Shown: in pieces, positions 1-6,645 of the stretch | Layout of the letters: each line of letters opens with the position of its first letter | Numbering within the stretch: position 1 is the first letter of the stretch | Assembly: GCA_905479515.1 (NCBI GenBank) | Contig: CAJQMX010000111.1 | Location: forward strand, 1 to 18,211 | From: an uncultured Parasphingopyxis sp. | Lineage (GTDB): Bacteria; Pseudomonadota; Alphaproteobacteria; Sphingomonadales; Sphingomonadaceae | Length of the DNA stretch: 18,211 nt | Reading direction: 5' to 3' | Position numbers and translations under genes: made by a program | Notes under the pieces: generated by a model | Database searches by the model: none | What the model saw: the letters and a program-made list of their open reading frames with translations, nothing else | Told to the model about the DNA's origin: nothing

Positions 1-315
1 CTGCCAGCTCCCCGCTCGTTTCCGGAGGCTTCGCACCAGCCGGTTACCCAGCTCGCACGCTCCGGCTAGAAATGGTCGAGAAGGCTCGACCAGAGGCATC
101 CCTGCCTCACTCAACAGATGCGACTTTCTGGTCGCACCGTGAATGGCCCATTCTTCCGCCTCCTCAATAGGCGAGGCTAGAAGCATCGCTGAGACCTCAT
201 CCCAGATGGCCCAAGCTTCTTGATTGGCGTTGATCCAACGCCCGCGCAGGATGCCATTATTGTAAGCCGCTAAACAGGCGACATAGATTCTGATTTCACT
301 CTCCTGATCTTCCAC
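1..315 (-). CDS. ardA: ArdA-like antirestriction protein, 3' end outside window
   Basis: Reading leftward from a GTG at 315, the frame stays open for 105 codons to the window edge, so the C-terminus is missing. The N-terminal stretch IRIYVACLAAYNNGILRGRW, followed by a WAIWDEVSAMLLASP segment and EEWAIHG, matches the conserved start of ArdA proteins. ArdA is a DNA-mimic protein that occupies type I restriction enzymes and protects incoming mobile DNA. GTG 315 is chosen because GGAG lies about 8 bases upstream; no ATG is suitably placed. After residue ~60 the sequence stops resembling the usual acidic ArdA middle region and becomes basic (RSLRKR), so this may be a divergent or frameshifted copy. 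ardA genes often sit in the leading region of conjugative elements, which fits the transfer genes at the other end of the window. Family is fairly secure for the N-terminal part; activity is uncertain. Confidence 0.72.
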   Translation of the reverse strand, partial: MEDQESEIRIYVACLAAYNNGILRGRWINANQEAWAIWDEVSAMLLASPIEEAEEWAIHGATRKSHLLSEAGMPLVEPSRPFLAGACELGNRLVRSLRKRAGSWQ

Positions 316-338
316 TTCACTGATCTCCCGTAGGGTAT

Positions 339-356
339 GGGTTGCACATGCAACCC
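339..356. promoter_or_regulatory. 8-bp inverted repeat upstream of ardA, possible operator
   Basis: GGGTTGCA and TGCAACCC form a perfect 8-bp inverted repeat with a 2-base spacer, centred about 32 bases upstream of the ardA-like GTG start. Size and place suit a dimeric repressor site controlling ardA. No regulator can be assigned to it. Confidence 0.4.
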
Positions 357-610
357 TGCCTCGTGGCGAACAGCGGGTGTCCAAGCGGAGTGAAAAATCG
401 ACGGCGGGCGCAGGCGCTTTAGCGCCGAGCCTCGGGAGACCGTCTATTTTTTTACGAAGCGCGGTGAGGGCGGAGCCCTAAGCCTTGCGCGAGGGATCGA
501 CGCCGGATGGCAAAGACCGTCCTGACGGGCTTGGTTTACGAGAGCCCGGTCCGAAGGACGCGTTAATAATTCTACTGCGCGTTGGAGCTTTATTCAGGTA
601 GTCTTGCCCG
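357..610. other. Non-coding region dense in short hairpins
   Basis: No convincing ORF is present. Besides the hairpin ending in the T-run there are AGGGC-GGA-GCCCT (467-479), CCGTC-CT-GACGG (517-528), GGGCT paired with AGCCC (527-531 with 543-547) and GTCC-GAA-GGAC (549-559). The stretch lies directly upstream of the ardA-like gene. Conjugative elements can have folded single-strand promoters or an oriT in this place, so either is a possible function, but no nick-site consensus is recognised. Confidence 0.4.
400..453 (+). terminator. Stem-loop followed by a T-run
   Basis: GACGG (400-404) pairs with CCGTC (440-444) around an inner GGCGCT-TT-AGCGCC hairpin (413-426), and seven T residues follow at 447-453. 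This resembles a rho-independent terminator on the + strand, but no + strand gene ends just before it in the window. It may instead be part of the structured region upstream of ardA. Confidence 0.35.
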
Positions 611-1477
611 ATGGAAGAGATTCACGAGATTACCAAAAAATACGACGCCGAATATATCGAGCGGGAGCTAAAAACCGTTGAAAGTCTAAACGGCTTTGCA
701 CTCACCTTCTTCAAAGATGTCGCCGAAATTTACGACTGCATTACGCGTGTCAAAAATACGAAGAGAAATCCAACAGGCTTTTCAAATGAGGATGCCCCAA
801 TCCTGGGACTGCTGGTCCGCGTGTGGAAACTGCTCAAGGAAGTGATCCGGTACTACGAAGAAGACAATGCCGAGATTATCAGCGTGCTCGAGCGCCCATT
901 GATTGAGGCTAGTGTGACGGCCTCATTTCTCGTGATGTCCTCAGCGGAAGTTATCGAGGACTATCGGAAATGCTCTTACAAGGATCGCTTGAGAATACTG
1001 CGAAATCTAAAGGAGGGATCGCCATTCTTCGACACAAAGGCTGGGAAAAGATTGCTTGCCTCGGTCAATGAAAAACTTGCTCTTGAAGAATGGGGAGAGG
1101 ACGACTTCAAACAGCAAAAGCAAAATCGTTGGCGAATTCAAAACAAGACTTTCTACGATATTTTCGCAGAGGTTGAGCATGCCGACCTGTATGCATGCAC
1201 ATACGGTATGATGTCCGAAGCCGTCCATGGATCTTGGAATGAGTCGATGGACTGGTGCCTAGCCCGTAATGACGATGGAACGTACTCAGCATTCCCATTC
1301 CATTTTCCCGCCGACGTTCGGTTTGTTGCTCCGATGTTGCAGTTCACCAACAAGCCTTATCGACTTTGGCTCGAGCGCATTGAGGCAGATGACCCATATC
1401 TGATTGGACAGCTCGATTGGATAGAGCGGGTCAACGCCGCATTGTTCAAAAAATTCGATGCGATCTACGAGGAGTGA
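611..1477 (+). CDS. DUF5677-like helical protein of unknown function
   Basis: A 288-residue soluble protein with no signal peptide or membrane segment. The centre carries RPLIEASVTASFLVM (95-109), then DYRKCSY, and near the end of the core a MSEAVHGSW segment with a conserved-looking His (residues ~206-214). This arrangement resembles DUF5677 proteins, largely helical proteins often seen in accessory and defence regions, whose biochemical role is not settled to my knowledge. I assign the family by eye only. The ATG at 611 is kept as start although the ribosome binding site is weak. The stop is followed three bases later by the GTG of the next gene, whose ribosome binding site (GAGGAG) lies in this gene's last codons, so the two are almost certainly co-transcribed. 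Confidence 0.6.
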   Translation: MEEIHEITKKYDAEYIERELKTVESLNGFALTFFKDVAEIYDCITRVKNTKRNPTGFSNEDAPILGLLVRVWKLLKEVIRYYEEDNAEIISVLERPLIEASVTASFLVMSSAEVIEDYRKCSYKDRLRILRNLKEGSPFFDTKAGKRLLASVNEKLALEEWGEDDFKQQKQNRWRIQNKTFYDIFAEVEHADLYACTYGMMSEAVHGSWNESMDWCLARNDDGTYSAFPFHFPADVRFVAPMLQFTNKPYRLWLERIEADDPYLIGQLDWIERVNAALFKKFDAIYEE

Positions 1478-1480
1478 ACG

Positions 1481-2086
1481 GTGAAAGTGGCTTCTCGTAT
1501 TGAAATTGGCATTCTCGCATATGGCTCGTTGCTAAACGACCCTGGCGCCGAAATTGAGGCCATCAGGATCGGCGAGATATCGCCTGTGCAAACGCCGTTT
1601 TCCGTAGAATTTGCTCGCACGAGTCGGACGCGCGGCGGTGCTCCGACGCTTGTTCCCGTAACAGTTGGCGGGGCGCAGGTCCGAGGCACAATCATTCTTG
1701 TAAACGCAACACTGCCAGACGCTATAGACATCTTGTATCGCCGCGAAATCCACCGAACGGGCTCAACCAAAACCTACAAAGAACCTCCGCCTGAAGCATC
1801 AGACAGGGTGCGGGTAAAAGAACTCAGAGGCTTTCATGGGGTCTCAACGGTGATCTATACAGGCCTTGCATCGAATATGAACGAAGTAAGCGCTGAAAAG
1901 TTGGCCCAATGCGCTATCGAAAGCGTTGCCAAGGCCCCTGAAGGCAAAGACGGTATTAGCTATCTGATTGGTGCCATAGAGCACGGAATTCAAACGGCGC
2001 TGTCTGACGAATACGCCGCTGAAATTTTGAGGCGCACAGGTGCGAATGCTTTAGACGAAGCGCTTGCGGCTCTACGAAACGGATAG
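1481..2086 (+). CDS. Gamma-glutamylcyclotransferase-like (AIG2/GGCT fold) protein
   Basis: A 201-residue protein starting at GTG 1481 behind GAGGAG. The N-terminus ILAYGSLLNDPG (11-22) is the YGSL glycine-rich signature of the gamma-glutamylcyclotransferase/AIG2 fold, and LYRREIHRTG (85-94) contains a glutamate (E89) in about the place of the family's catalytic acid. Members release 5-oxoproline from gamma-glutamyl amines or peptides, but many bacterial relatives have unknown substrates. It forms a two-gene unit with the DUF5677-like gene, three bases apart. It ends six bases before the convergent end of the five-gene minus-strand operon, leaving no room for a terminator. Fold assignment is likely; the reaction here is inference. 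Confidence 0.65.
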   Translation: MKVASRIEIGILAYGSLLNDPGAEIEAIRIGEISPVQTPFSVEFARTSRTRGGAPTLVPVTVGGAQVRGTIILVNATLPDAIDILYRREIHRTGSTKTYKEPPPEASDRVRVKELRGFHGVSTVIYTGLASNMNEVSAEKLAQCAIESVAKAPEGKDGISYLIGAIEHGIQTALSDEYAAEILRRTGANALDEALAALRNG

Positions 2087-2092
2087 TCACGG

Positions 2093-2923
2093 CTAAATAC
2101 CAAGAGGTACTTCGGCGTTTTTCCAAACCCCCTTTTCGTTGTCGGTGGGAATATGGGGAGCGACTTGCTTGACGGTTCGGACGTGAAGTTCAGGAGGGTT
2201 TTTGGCCATGTCCCAAATGTGAAAGATGTAAGCGTCTCCTGCTTTTTCCGCCTGGCTCCATTCATGGCGAGTAACATAAAATCTTAGCGGGGAAGCGGTG
2301 GTGGATTTTACTTCGATCATTTGGTTGACGAGGCCGTGTTCTCCAACTTGGTACGTAAGAACGTCATATCCTGCATAGTTGTTATCTAGGCCCGGCCATT
2401 CGGGCTCCTTTTCTATGCCTTCAGATTTTAGGCGTGTGCGTTCATTCTCGATTGTCAGAAGTTCGGCCAGCCGCCCCTGATTCATTTTTTCAGTGTCGGT
2501 GATTAGCCGCGCCAGCCCTGAGACATGATCCCACCACATAACGACGTGGTGTTCCGGCGGATCGCCCATCAGCCCCGCTGCACGAAATACGTCTCGATCA
2601 TCTTTATCCAAACCTTGTACAAAGCGCTTTCGTCCAGACCTCATGGCCTTGGCCCAAAGCGGTTGGTGCTCGACGACAATCACCCTGATGCATTCTTGGT
2701 AAAACAGCATCCCTTCTGATGTGTAGTTTGAGCCAAGAAGTTCTCCGAGATAGACGGCGGCTTCCAAATCTAAGCTCTTGCCGTCAGGGTCGAGCTTTTG
2801 AACAAGCGCAATGATTTCTTTGTCGGCAAGGTCAGGCTGCTTTTCAGCGTAGCTCCTAAAGAGCCGCAGCCCTTCAAATGTGGATAAAGAAAATAGCCTA
2901 TCGGTAGATATCTTTCCCGTCAT
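2093..2923 (-). CDS. DUF3883-domain PD-(D/E)XK nuclease-like protein
   Basis: A 276-residue protein, last gene of the five-gene minus-strand operon. Its C-terminal half matches DUF3883 (the NO VEIN C-terminal domain): GLDNNYAGYDVLTYQ (178-192) followed by MIEVKST (202-208), FYVTRHEWSQA and an aromatic IFHIWD strand. Asp187, Glu204 and Lys206 form the D...ExK arrangement of a PD-(D/E)XK nuclease, so it probably cuts DNA. The N-terminal 150 residues are helical and unrecognised, and may bind partners or DNA. The ATG overlaps the helicase stop codon (ATGA at 2920-2923), indicating translational coupling and probably partnership. DUF3883 domains are frequent in restriction and defence loci, often with helicases. 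Nuclease fold is confident; target specificity is unknown. Confidence 0.82.
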   Translation of the reverse strand: MTGKISTDRLFSLSTFEGLRLFRSYAEKQPDLADKEIIALVQKLDPDGKSLDLEAAVYLGELLGSNYTSEGMLFYQECIRVIVVEHQPLWAKAMRSGRKRFVQGLDKDDRDVFRAAGLMGDPPEHHVVMWWDHVSGLARLITDTEKMNQGRLAELLTIENERTRLKSEGIEKEPEWPGLDNNYAGYDVLTYQVGEHGLVNQMIEVKSTTASPLRFYVTRHEWSQAEKAGDAYIFHIWDMAKNPPELHVRTVKQVAPHIPTDNEKGVWKNAEVPLGI

Positions 2924-4830
2924 GTCTCATCCGAGAAGTCTTGTTTGGCTTTTCCTTCCAGTTCGGAAATCAGATCGATTATATCCTGAAGGCGGACATC
3001 GTAGTCGATTGGGTCAACAGCTTCCTCTTCATCGAGCGCCACTTCATGTAAATCGGGATCGTCGAGCAACATTTGCATGTTACGAATTTTCTCAGCTAGC
3101 CTTCGACTGACTGACATATCGATGCTACCGACCTGCGGCGGTGCTTTGGATCTGTAAATAAAAATATTTGTATCTTGGTCAGGTGGAAGTCCGAGACGAT
3201 GGATACGATCAATAGATTGAAGGTAATGGGTGGAGACGTAACTCCTATCGGCGTAGATCGCGTTGTGGCAGACAGTGTGCAGACTAATGCCTTCACCTGC
3301 CGCTGCCGGATTTGCAATCAAAACGTGGCAGTCGCTATCTTCGTGAAAGCGTCGAATTTTCCCTTCTCGGGTTTCGGGATCATCGTCTGAACCAGAACTA
3401 ACCCCGCCATGAATGTAGACAGGATTGAGGTCAGCCAGTGATTCATTGAAGCTGTGGATAGTACCCGTGAAGATCGTCCAGATGACTGATTTCTCACCTG
3501 ATGTTGCCAGAGCTCGAGCGTGATCCATTACAGCGTTCATTTTCGCTGAATTACCTTGGTCCATCACTTCGTCCGCAATGGCCGATTCAACCTCAATATC
3601 GTCGTTCGCCATAGCCGATAGCGCAAGCGCGGGATTGATCGATAGTTGCAGTAAGCGCATTACGGAGCGTCTGGCTTTAAGCAACTGAGGTTCGCCCAGT
3701 CCTCCACTTACCCGCTTCGAGAAATCTCGAAGGAATTCGTTCCGGATTATTGAGTAGAGAGCCAACTGTCCCTTATCCATCGAGACATCTACGTATTCGC
3801 GTATGGGCTTCTTAAGGCCGAGTTCCTTTTTGGTTGTGCGAACATATAAGTTTCCCAAGACTTCTCGCGGTGAGCGACCGGTAATCACTTCTTGGCCCAG
3901 CCCATGACCCGGCCACAAGAAATCTAGCTGTGATTCAACGTCCGTTGCTGCTTGTGGCATCGGAGTTCCCGTCAGTATGTCTCGGCGGACGGGGAGAGTT
4001 GCGATGTTTAAGAGAAACGCGCCACGCTGAGACTGCCATCCCGCCTTCATGCGGTGGGACTCATCAAGGACCAGGTGAGTTGGCGTTGTCGAAAAGTGAG
4101 CTGCAAGTATCGACTGTTGCCGGATCATTAGATCGTAAGAGATTATAAAACGTGTCGCTCCAGAACTGAGAGCCTTTTGGGTATCTTCTTCGCGACCATC
4201 TAATACGGTAAATGGCTCATCGCCGTGGTCACTGGCACCTTCGCTCATGCACTCGGCAACAATGTCTTTCCACGCTTGATTAGCTGCCTTAGGCGCAACG
4301 ACCACGAGGTGCTGTCCAGGTTCACGTGTTAGAACGTGTAATGCGAATGTAACGGTTGTTTTGCCGGCGCCAGGAACTGAAAAATTTGCACCATTTGAAA
4401 GCGCCAGCAAATGACTAAGGTCACGTAGCTGGAACGGCTTTAACGTTCTTTTTGTGAAGCCCCTCTCAGTCAGAGCTGCTTGTATTTCATCGGGAGGCAG
4501 CGTTTCTGTGAGAGTTGATCTTTGCGCCCTAGCTGTGCGCAGCTGATCGGTAAAAGAGCGTAGCTCTAGAGCAGCGTTTTCTTCTGGTTTGAACCGAAAG
4601 TTCAGGCTTTTTTGAGTGCTGCGATTTCCGAGTTCCCGAACTACGCCTAGTACGTCAGACCAAGCGAGCTTTATCGAACTTCCGATAACTTTGTGCTCTA
4701 AATTTTTAGTGCGTATAGCAAGCTTCAGTCGGGCCCAGACGGCTGAATCGACTTCAGAGGCATCAACTGAGAAGCTACCTGAGTGGTCATGGTTAAGCGC
4801 TATTCTTACGGCTATCGGAGTGTCTGTCAT
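2920..4830 (-). CDS. SNF2-family (SF2) DNA helicase/translocase
   Basis: About 636 residues. The SF2 motifs are present in order: Walker A SVPGAGKTT (~151-159), DEAH-like DESH (256-259), motif III LTGTP (286-290), motif V ANPAAAGEGISLH (~506-518) and motif VI QSIDRIHRLG (538-547). The last is typical of SNF2-type double-stranded DNA translocases. An N-terminal ~115-residue region is unrecognised, and the C-terminus is acidic (ALDEEEAVDPIDYD). ATG 4830 is preferred to the in-frame GTG at 4836 because the ribosome binding site GAAGGGG, overlapping the preceding stop codon, is at proper distance only from the ATG. It lies between the ParB-like gene (about 10 bases) and the nuclease gene (4-base overlap). 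Expected role: ATP-driven movement along DNA, recruiting or activating a nuclease. Confidence 0.9.
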   Translation of the reverse strand: MTDTPIAVRIALNHDHSGSFSVDASEVDSAVWARLKLAIRTKNLEHKVIGSSIKLAWSDVLGVVRELGNRSTQKSLNFRFKPEENAALELRSFTDQLRTARAQRSTLTETLPPDEIQAALTERGFTKRTLKPFQLRDLSHLLALSNGANFSVPGAGKTTVTFALHVLTREPGQHLVVVAPKAANQAWKDIVAECMSEGASDHGDEPFTVLDGREEDTQKALSSGATRFIISYDLMIRQQSILAAHFSTTPTHLVLDESHRMKAGWQSQRGAFLLNIATLPVRRDILTGTPMPQAATDVESQLDFLWPGHGLGQEVITGRSPREVLGNLYVRTTKKELGLKKPIREYVDVSMDKGQLALYSIIRNEFLRDFSKRVSGGLGEPQLLKARRSVMRLLQLSINPALALSAMANDDIEVESAIADEVMDQGNSAKMNAVMDHARALATSGEKSVIWTIFTGTIHSFNESLADLNPVYIHGGVSSGSDDDPETREGKIRRFHEDSDCHVLIANPAAAGEGISLHTVCHNAIYADRSYVSTHYLQSIDRIHRLGLPPDQDTNIFIYRSKAPPQVGSIDMSVSRRLAEKIRNMQMLLDDPDLHEVALDEEEAVDPIDYDVRLQDIIDLISELEGKAKQDFSDET

Positions 4831-4840
4831 CGCCACCCCT

Positions 4841-6166
4841 TCAAGCGTCTTGAGACTTAAGGCTTGCGCTCATTCTCTGGTCAATTTTTTCTTCGATCTT
4901 CAGCAGGCCGTCTCGAATAGTCTCGATTTGCTTTTTCATCGCCGGAAGTGTCTTCTCACCTGCCATCGAGACATCGACGCCTGCAACCTTCGCATTCGCT
5001 TGAGAGAGCGCCTTCAGAGCCGCCTTCTCCGATTTGAGCCCTTTATCCCTTTCGATGGCAGATTCACAAACATCTATGAGCGTAGTGATGGCATCGCCGG
5101 TGTCATCGTTTCTAAGAGCATCGACAACAGACTGATAGCTTTTCATGCCGTCCTCAGCGTCAATATCGATGTCGAAATCGCCATCGAAACCATCGTCATC
5201 GTCAGCATCACTTTGGAGCTCTAGCTCTTCGATGAGAGAATCGAGGACTTGGGGGGCGAGCTTTCCGAATGCAGCGTTGAATGAATATACGCGTCCGGGA
5301 AGTTTTTCGCGGTTTTCGAAAAGTGACCACGCAATGGCACGGCTAGCGTTTTGTAACTCTGTGTTTTTCTTCGAAATTTTCTTGGGAATATCCCCGAATA
5401 TTTGTTCGCCTTCTCCGCTGACCAGCTCGTACTGACCAGGCTTATTCGCCCAATCTGTTAAGTACAGATCGGCCTCATCAAGAGCCTGCAAGACATTTTC
5501 AATGTCCGCTTTCGAACGACGCAGCCGGTCAGCCACTTCTTTTGTCGTGCGCCCTTTATTCACTTGCCGGCGAACCAGTCGAGCATCCCCGATCCAGTCG
5601 TAATCAAGCTTTGTTTGAGGACGAGCTTGCAGGTCTGCCTCAATGTCATCGATCTCGTCTGGCGTTGTGTCTGGAGGTAGAACCGCACACTCGATGTGAC
5701 TGAAGCGCTCATCCACTGAGCCATCCGCGTTGCGATAGAGTTCTCGCATGGCGCTCAAGCGACGATTGCCATTCACGACCACGCCTGTGTGAGTGATCAA
5801 TATAGGCTCGCGTTGCCCGTCCTTCTTCAGAACATCGATAATTGGCGTGACAGATCCGCTTCCGTGCTTCGCCAACTTAGAAAGAATACTGTGCTGAACC
5901 TGCTGGACAGACGACTTTTCTTGCCCTTTGGCAAAAAAATCTTTGTCATATCCCTGAGTGGCAATCTCGCTCTGTTGAGCACTAAATGTGCGGCAGTTCT
6001 CCATCCGATATACGGGCAATGTAATCGGAATGGAGACCACTTTTGGTTTCAATTCCCCGCCACGAAAATCGTAAATTGTTTCGCCAACATCTGTGGAGTG
6101 TTCAAGCCTCTTCGCGATCACGGATTCGCGTTCGGAACGAGGCGCAATTTCAACTTCAAATCCCAT
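4841..6166 (-). CDS. ParB/sulfiredoxin-fold protein with HTH and acidic linker
   Basis: A 441-residue protein. Residues ~104-165 form a ParB/Srx-like domain with the signature GVVVNGNRRLSAMREL (128-143); GNRR (133-136) corresponds to the nucleotide-contacting motif of ParB-type CTPases. Residues ~195-232 (RRQVNKGRTTKEVADRLRRS and following) look like a helix-turn-helix. A very acidic stretch (about 319-339, mainly Asp) follows, then a charged helical C-terminus (~370-435), probably a coiled coil. Classical ParB proteins segregate DNA, but no ParA gene is adjacent, so segregation is unlikely. Its place between the restriction-like genes and the helicase suggests a DNA-binding, possibly CTP-gated, loading or sensing subunit of the operon's system. 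The domain is confident; CTP use is inference. Confidence 0.82.
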   Translation of the reverse strand: MGFEVEIAPRSERESVIAKRLEHSTDVGETIYDFRGGELKPKVVSIPITLPVYRMENCRTFSAQQSEIATQGYDKDFFAKGQEKSSVQQVQHSILSKLAKHGSGSVTPIIDVLKKDGQREPILITHTGVVVNGNRRLSAMRELYRNADGSVDERFSHIECAVLPPDTTPDEIDDIEADLQARPQTKLDYDWIGDARLVRRQVNKGRTTKEVADRLRRSKADIENVLQALDEADLYLTDWANKPGQYELVSGEGEQIFGDIPKKISKKNTELQNASRAIAWSLFENREKLPGRVYSFNAAFGKLAPQVLDSLIEELELQSDADDDDGFDGDFDIDIDAEDGMKSYQSVVDALRNDDTGDAITTLIDVCESAIERDKGLKSEKAALKALSQANAKVAGVDVSMAGEKTLPAMKKQIETIRDGLLKIEEKIDQRMSASLKSQDA

Positions 6167-6180
6167 GACCGCTCCTGCCT

Positions 6181-6645
6181 TTACTCAAATGCGACCACAA
6201 GAATTGGGACGGTAATTACCCGGTCAAACAATTCCAGTTCGCGAATCACCCTTTCAGCGTAGGCTATATTATCCCCGATTCGCTTTGCAGCGTCCTGCGT
6301 GGGTAGCGCTATAGCCGCGGCTTCAATGCGATTGCTTTGAAATAGATATTGGAGCTTTAATAAATCGTATGGCGCACGACTCATATTTCCAGTTTGTAGT
6401 TGAAAAGCCAGATCGTCTTTTTGAGCAAAAACTTTAAGGCCAACGCCTTGGTCCAGGCTCACATTCATTGCCCATCCATCGTTCAGAAATTCTGTTTCTA
6501 CATGTTCCCTTATTGCTGGCGTGCAGCGAGGCTCGATCCGAACCGCTGGCGCTTCGAAAACATCTGTGAGCCACTCCTTAAGTTCTCGACCATCCCACTC
6601 AGAGCCTGCGCTGTGATGTTCGTCGTAGGTAAATGCTAGCTTCAT
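6181..6645 (-). CDS. BglII/BstYI-like restriction endonuclease-fold protein, altered active site
   Basis: A 154-residue protein. The segment DLAFQLQTGNMSRAPYDLLK (78-97), then LPTQ, a helix with YAERVIREL and a final VPILVVAF strand resemble the core of BglII/BstYI-type restriction enzymes, which have V-E-x-Q-x-G-N followed by Y/D-L-L-K. BglII uses Asp, Glu and Gln. Here the Glu position is Gln82 while Gln84 is retained, so catalysis may be reduced or lost. At 154 residues it is also shorter than BglII or BstYI (about 200 or more). Its ATG overlaps the methyltransferase stop (ATGA, 6642-6645), as expected for a restriction-modification pair. It may be a cognate endonuclease, a degenerate DNA-recognition subunit, or a PD-(D/E)XK protein of another family. 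The call rests on visual motif matching. Confidence 0.6.
   Translation of the reverse strand: MKLAFTYDEHHSAGSEWDGRELKEWLTDVFEAPAVRIEPRCTPAIREHVETEFLNDGWAMNVSLDQGVGLKVFAQKDDLAFQLQTGNMSRAPYDLLKLQYLFQSNRIEAAAIALPTQDAAKRIGDNIAYAERVIRELELFDRVITVPILVVAFE

Noticed and set aside
1..600. Left attachment site copy matching the tRNA-Thr 3' end
   Set aside because: No stretch resembling the tRNA 3' end was found by eye in the left part of the window, so the left junction is probably outside it.
4841..6166. ParB-like gene as part of a plasmid partition system
   Set aside because: No ParA gene is adjacent and no parS-like repeats were noticed. The gene is embedded between restriction-like genes with tight spacing.
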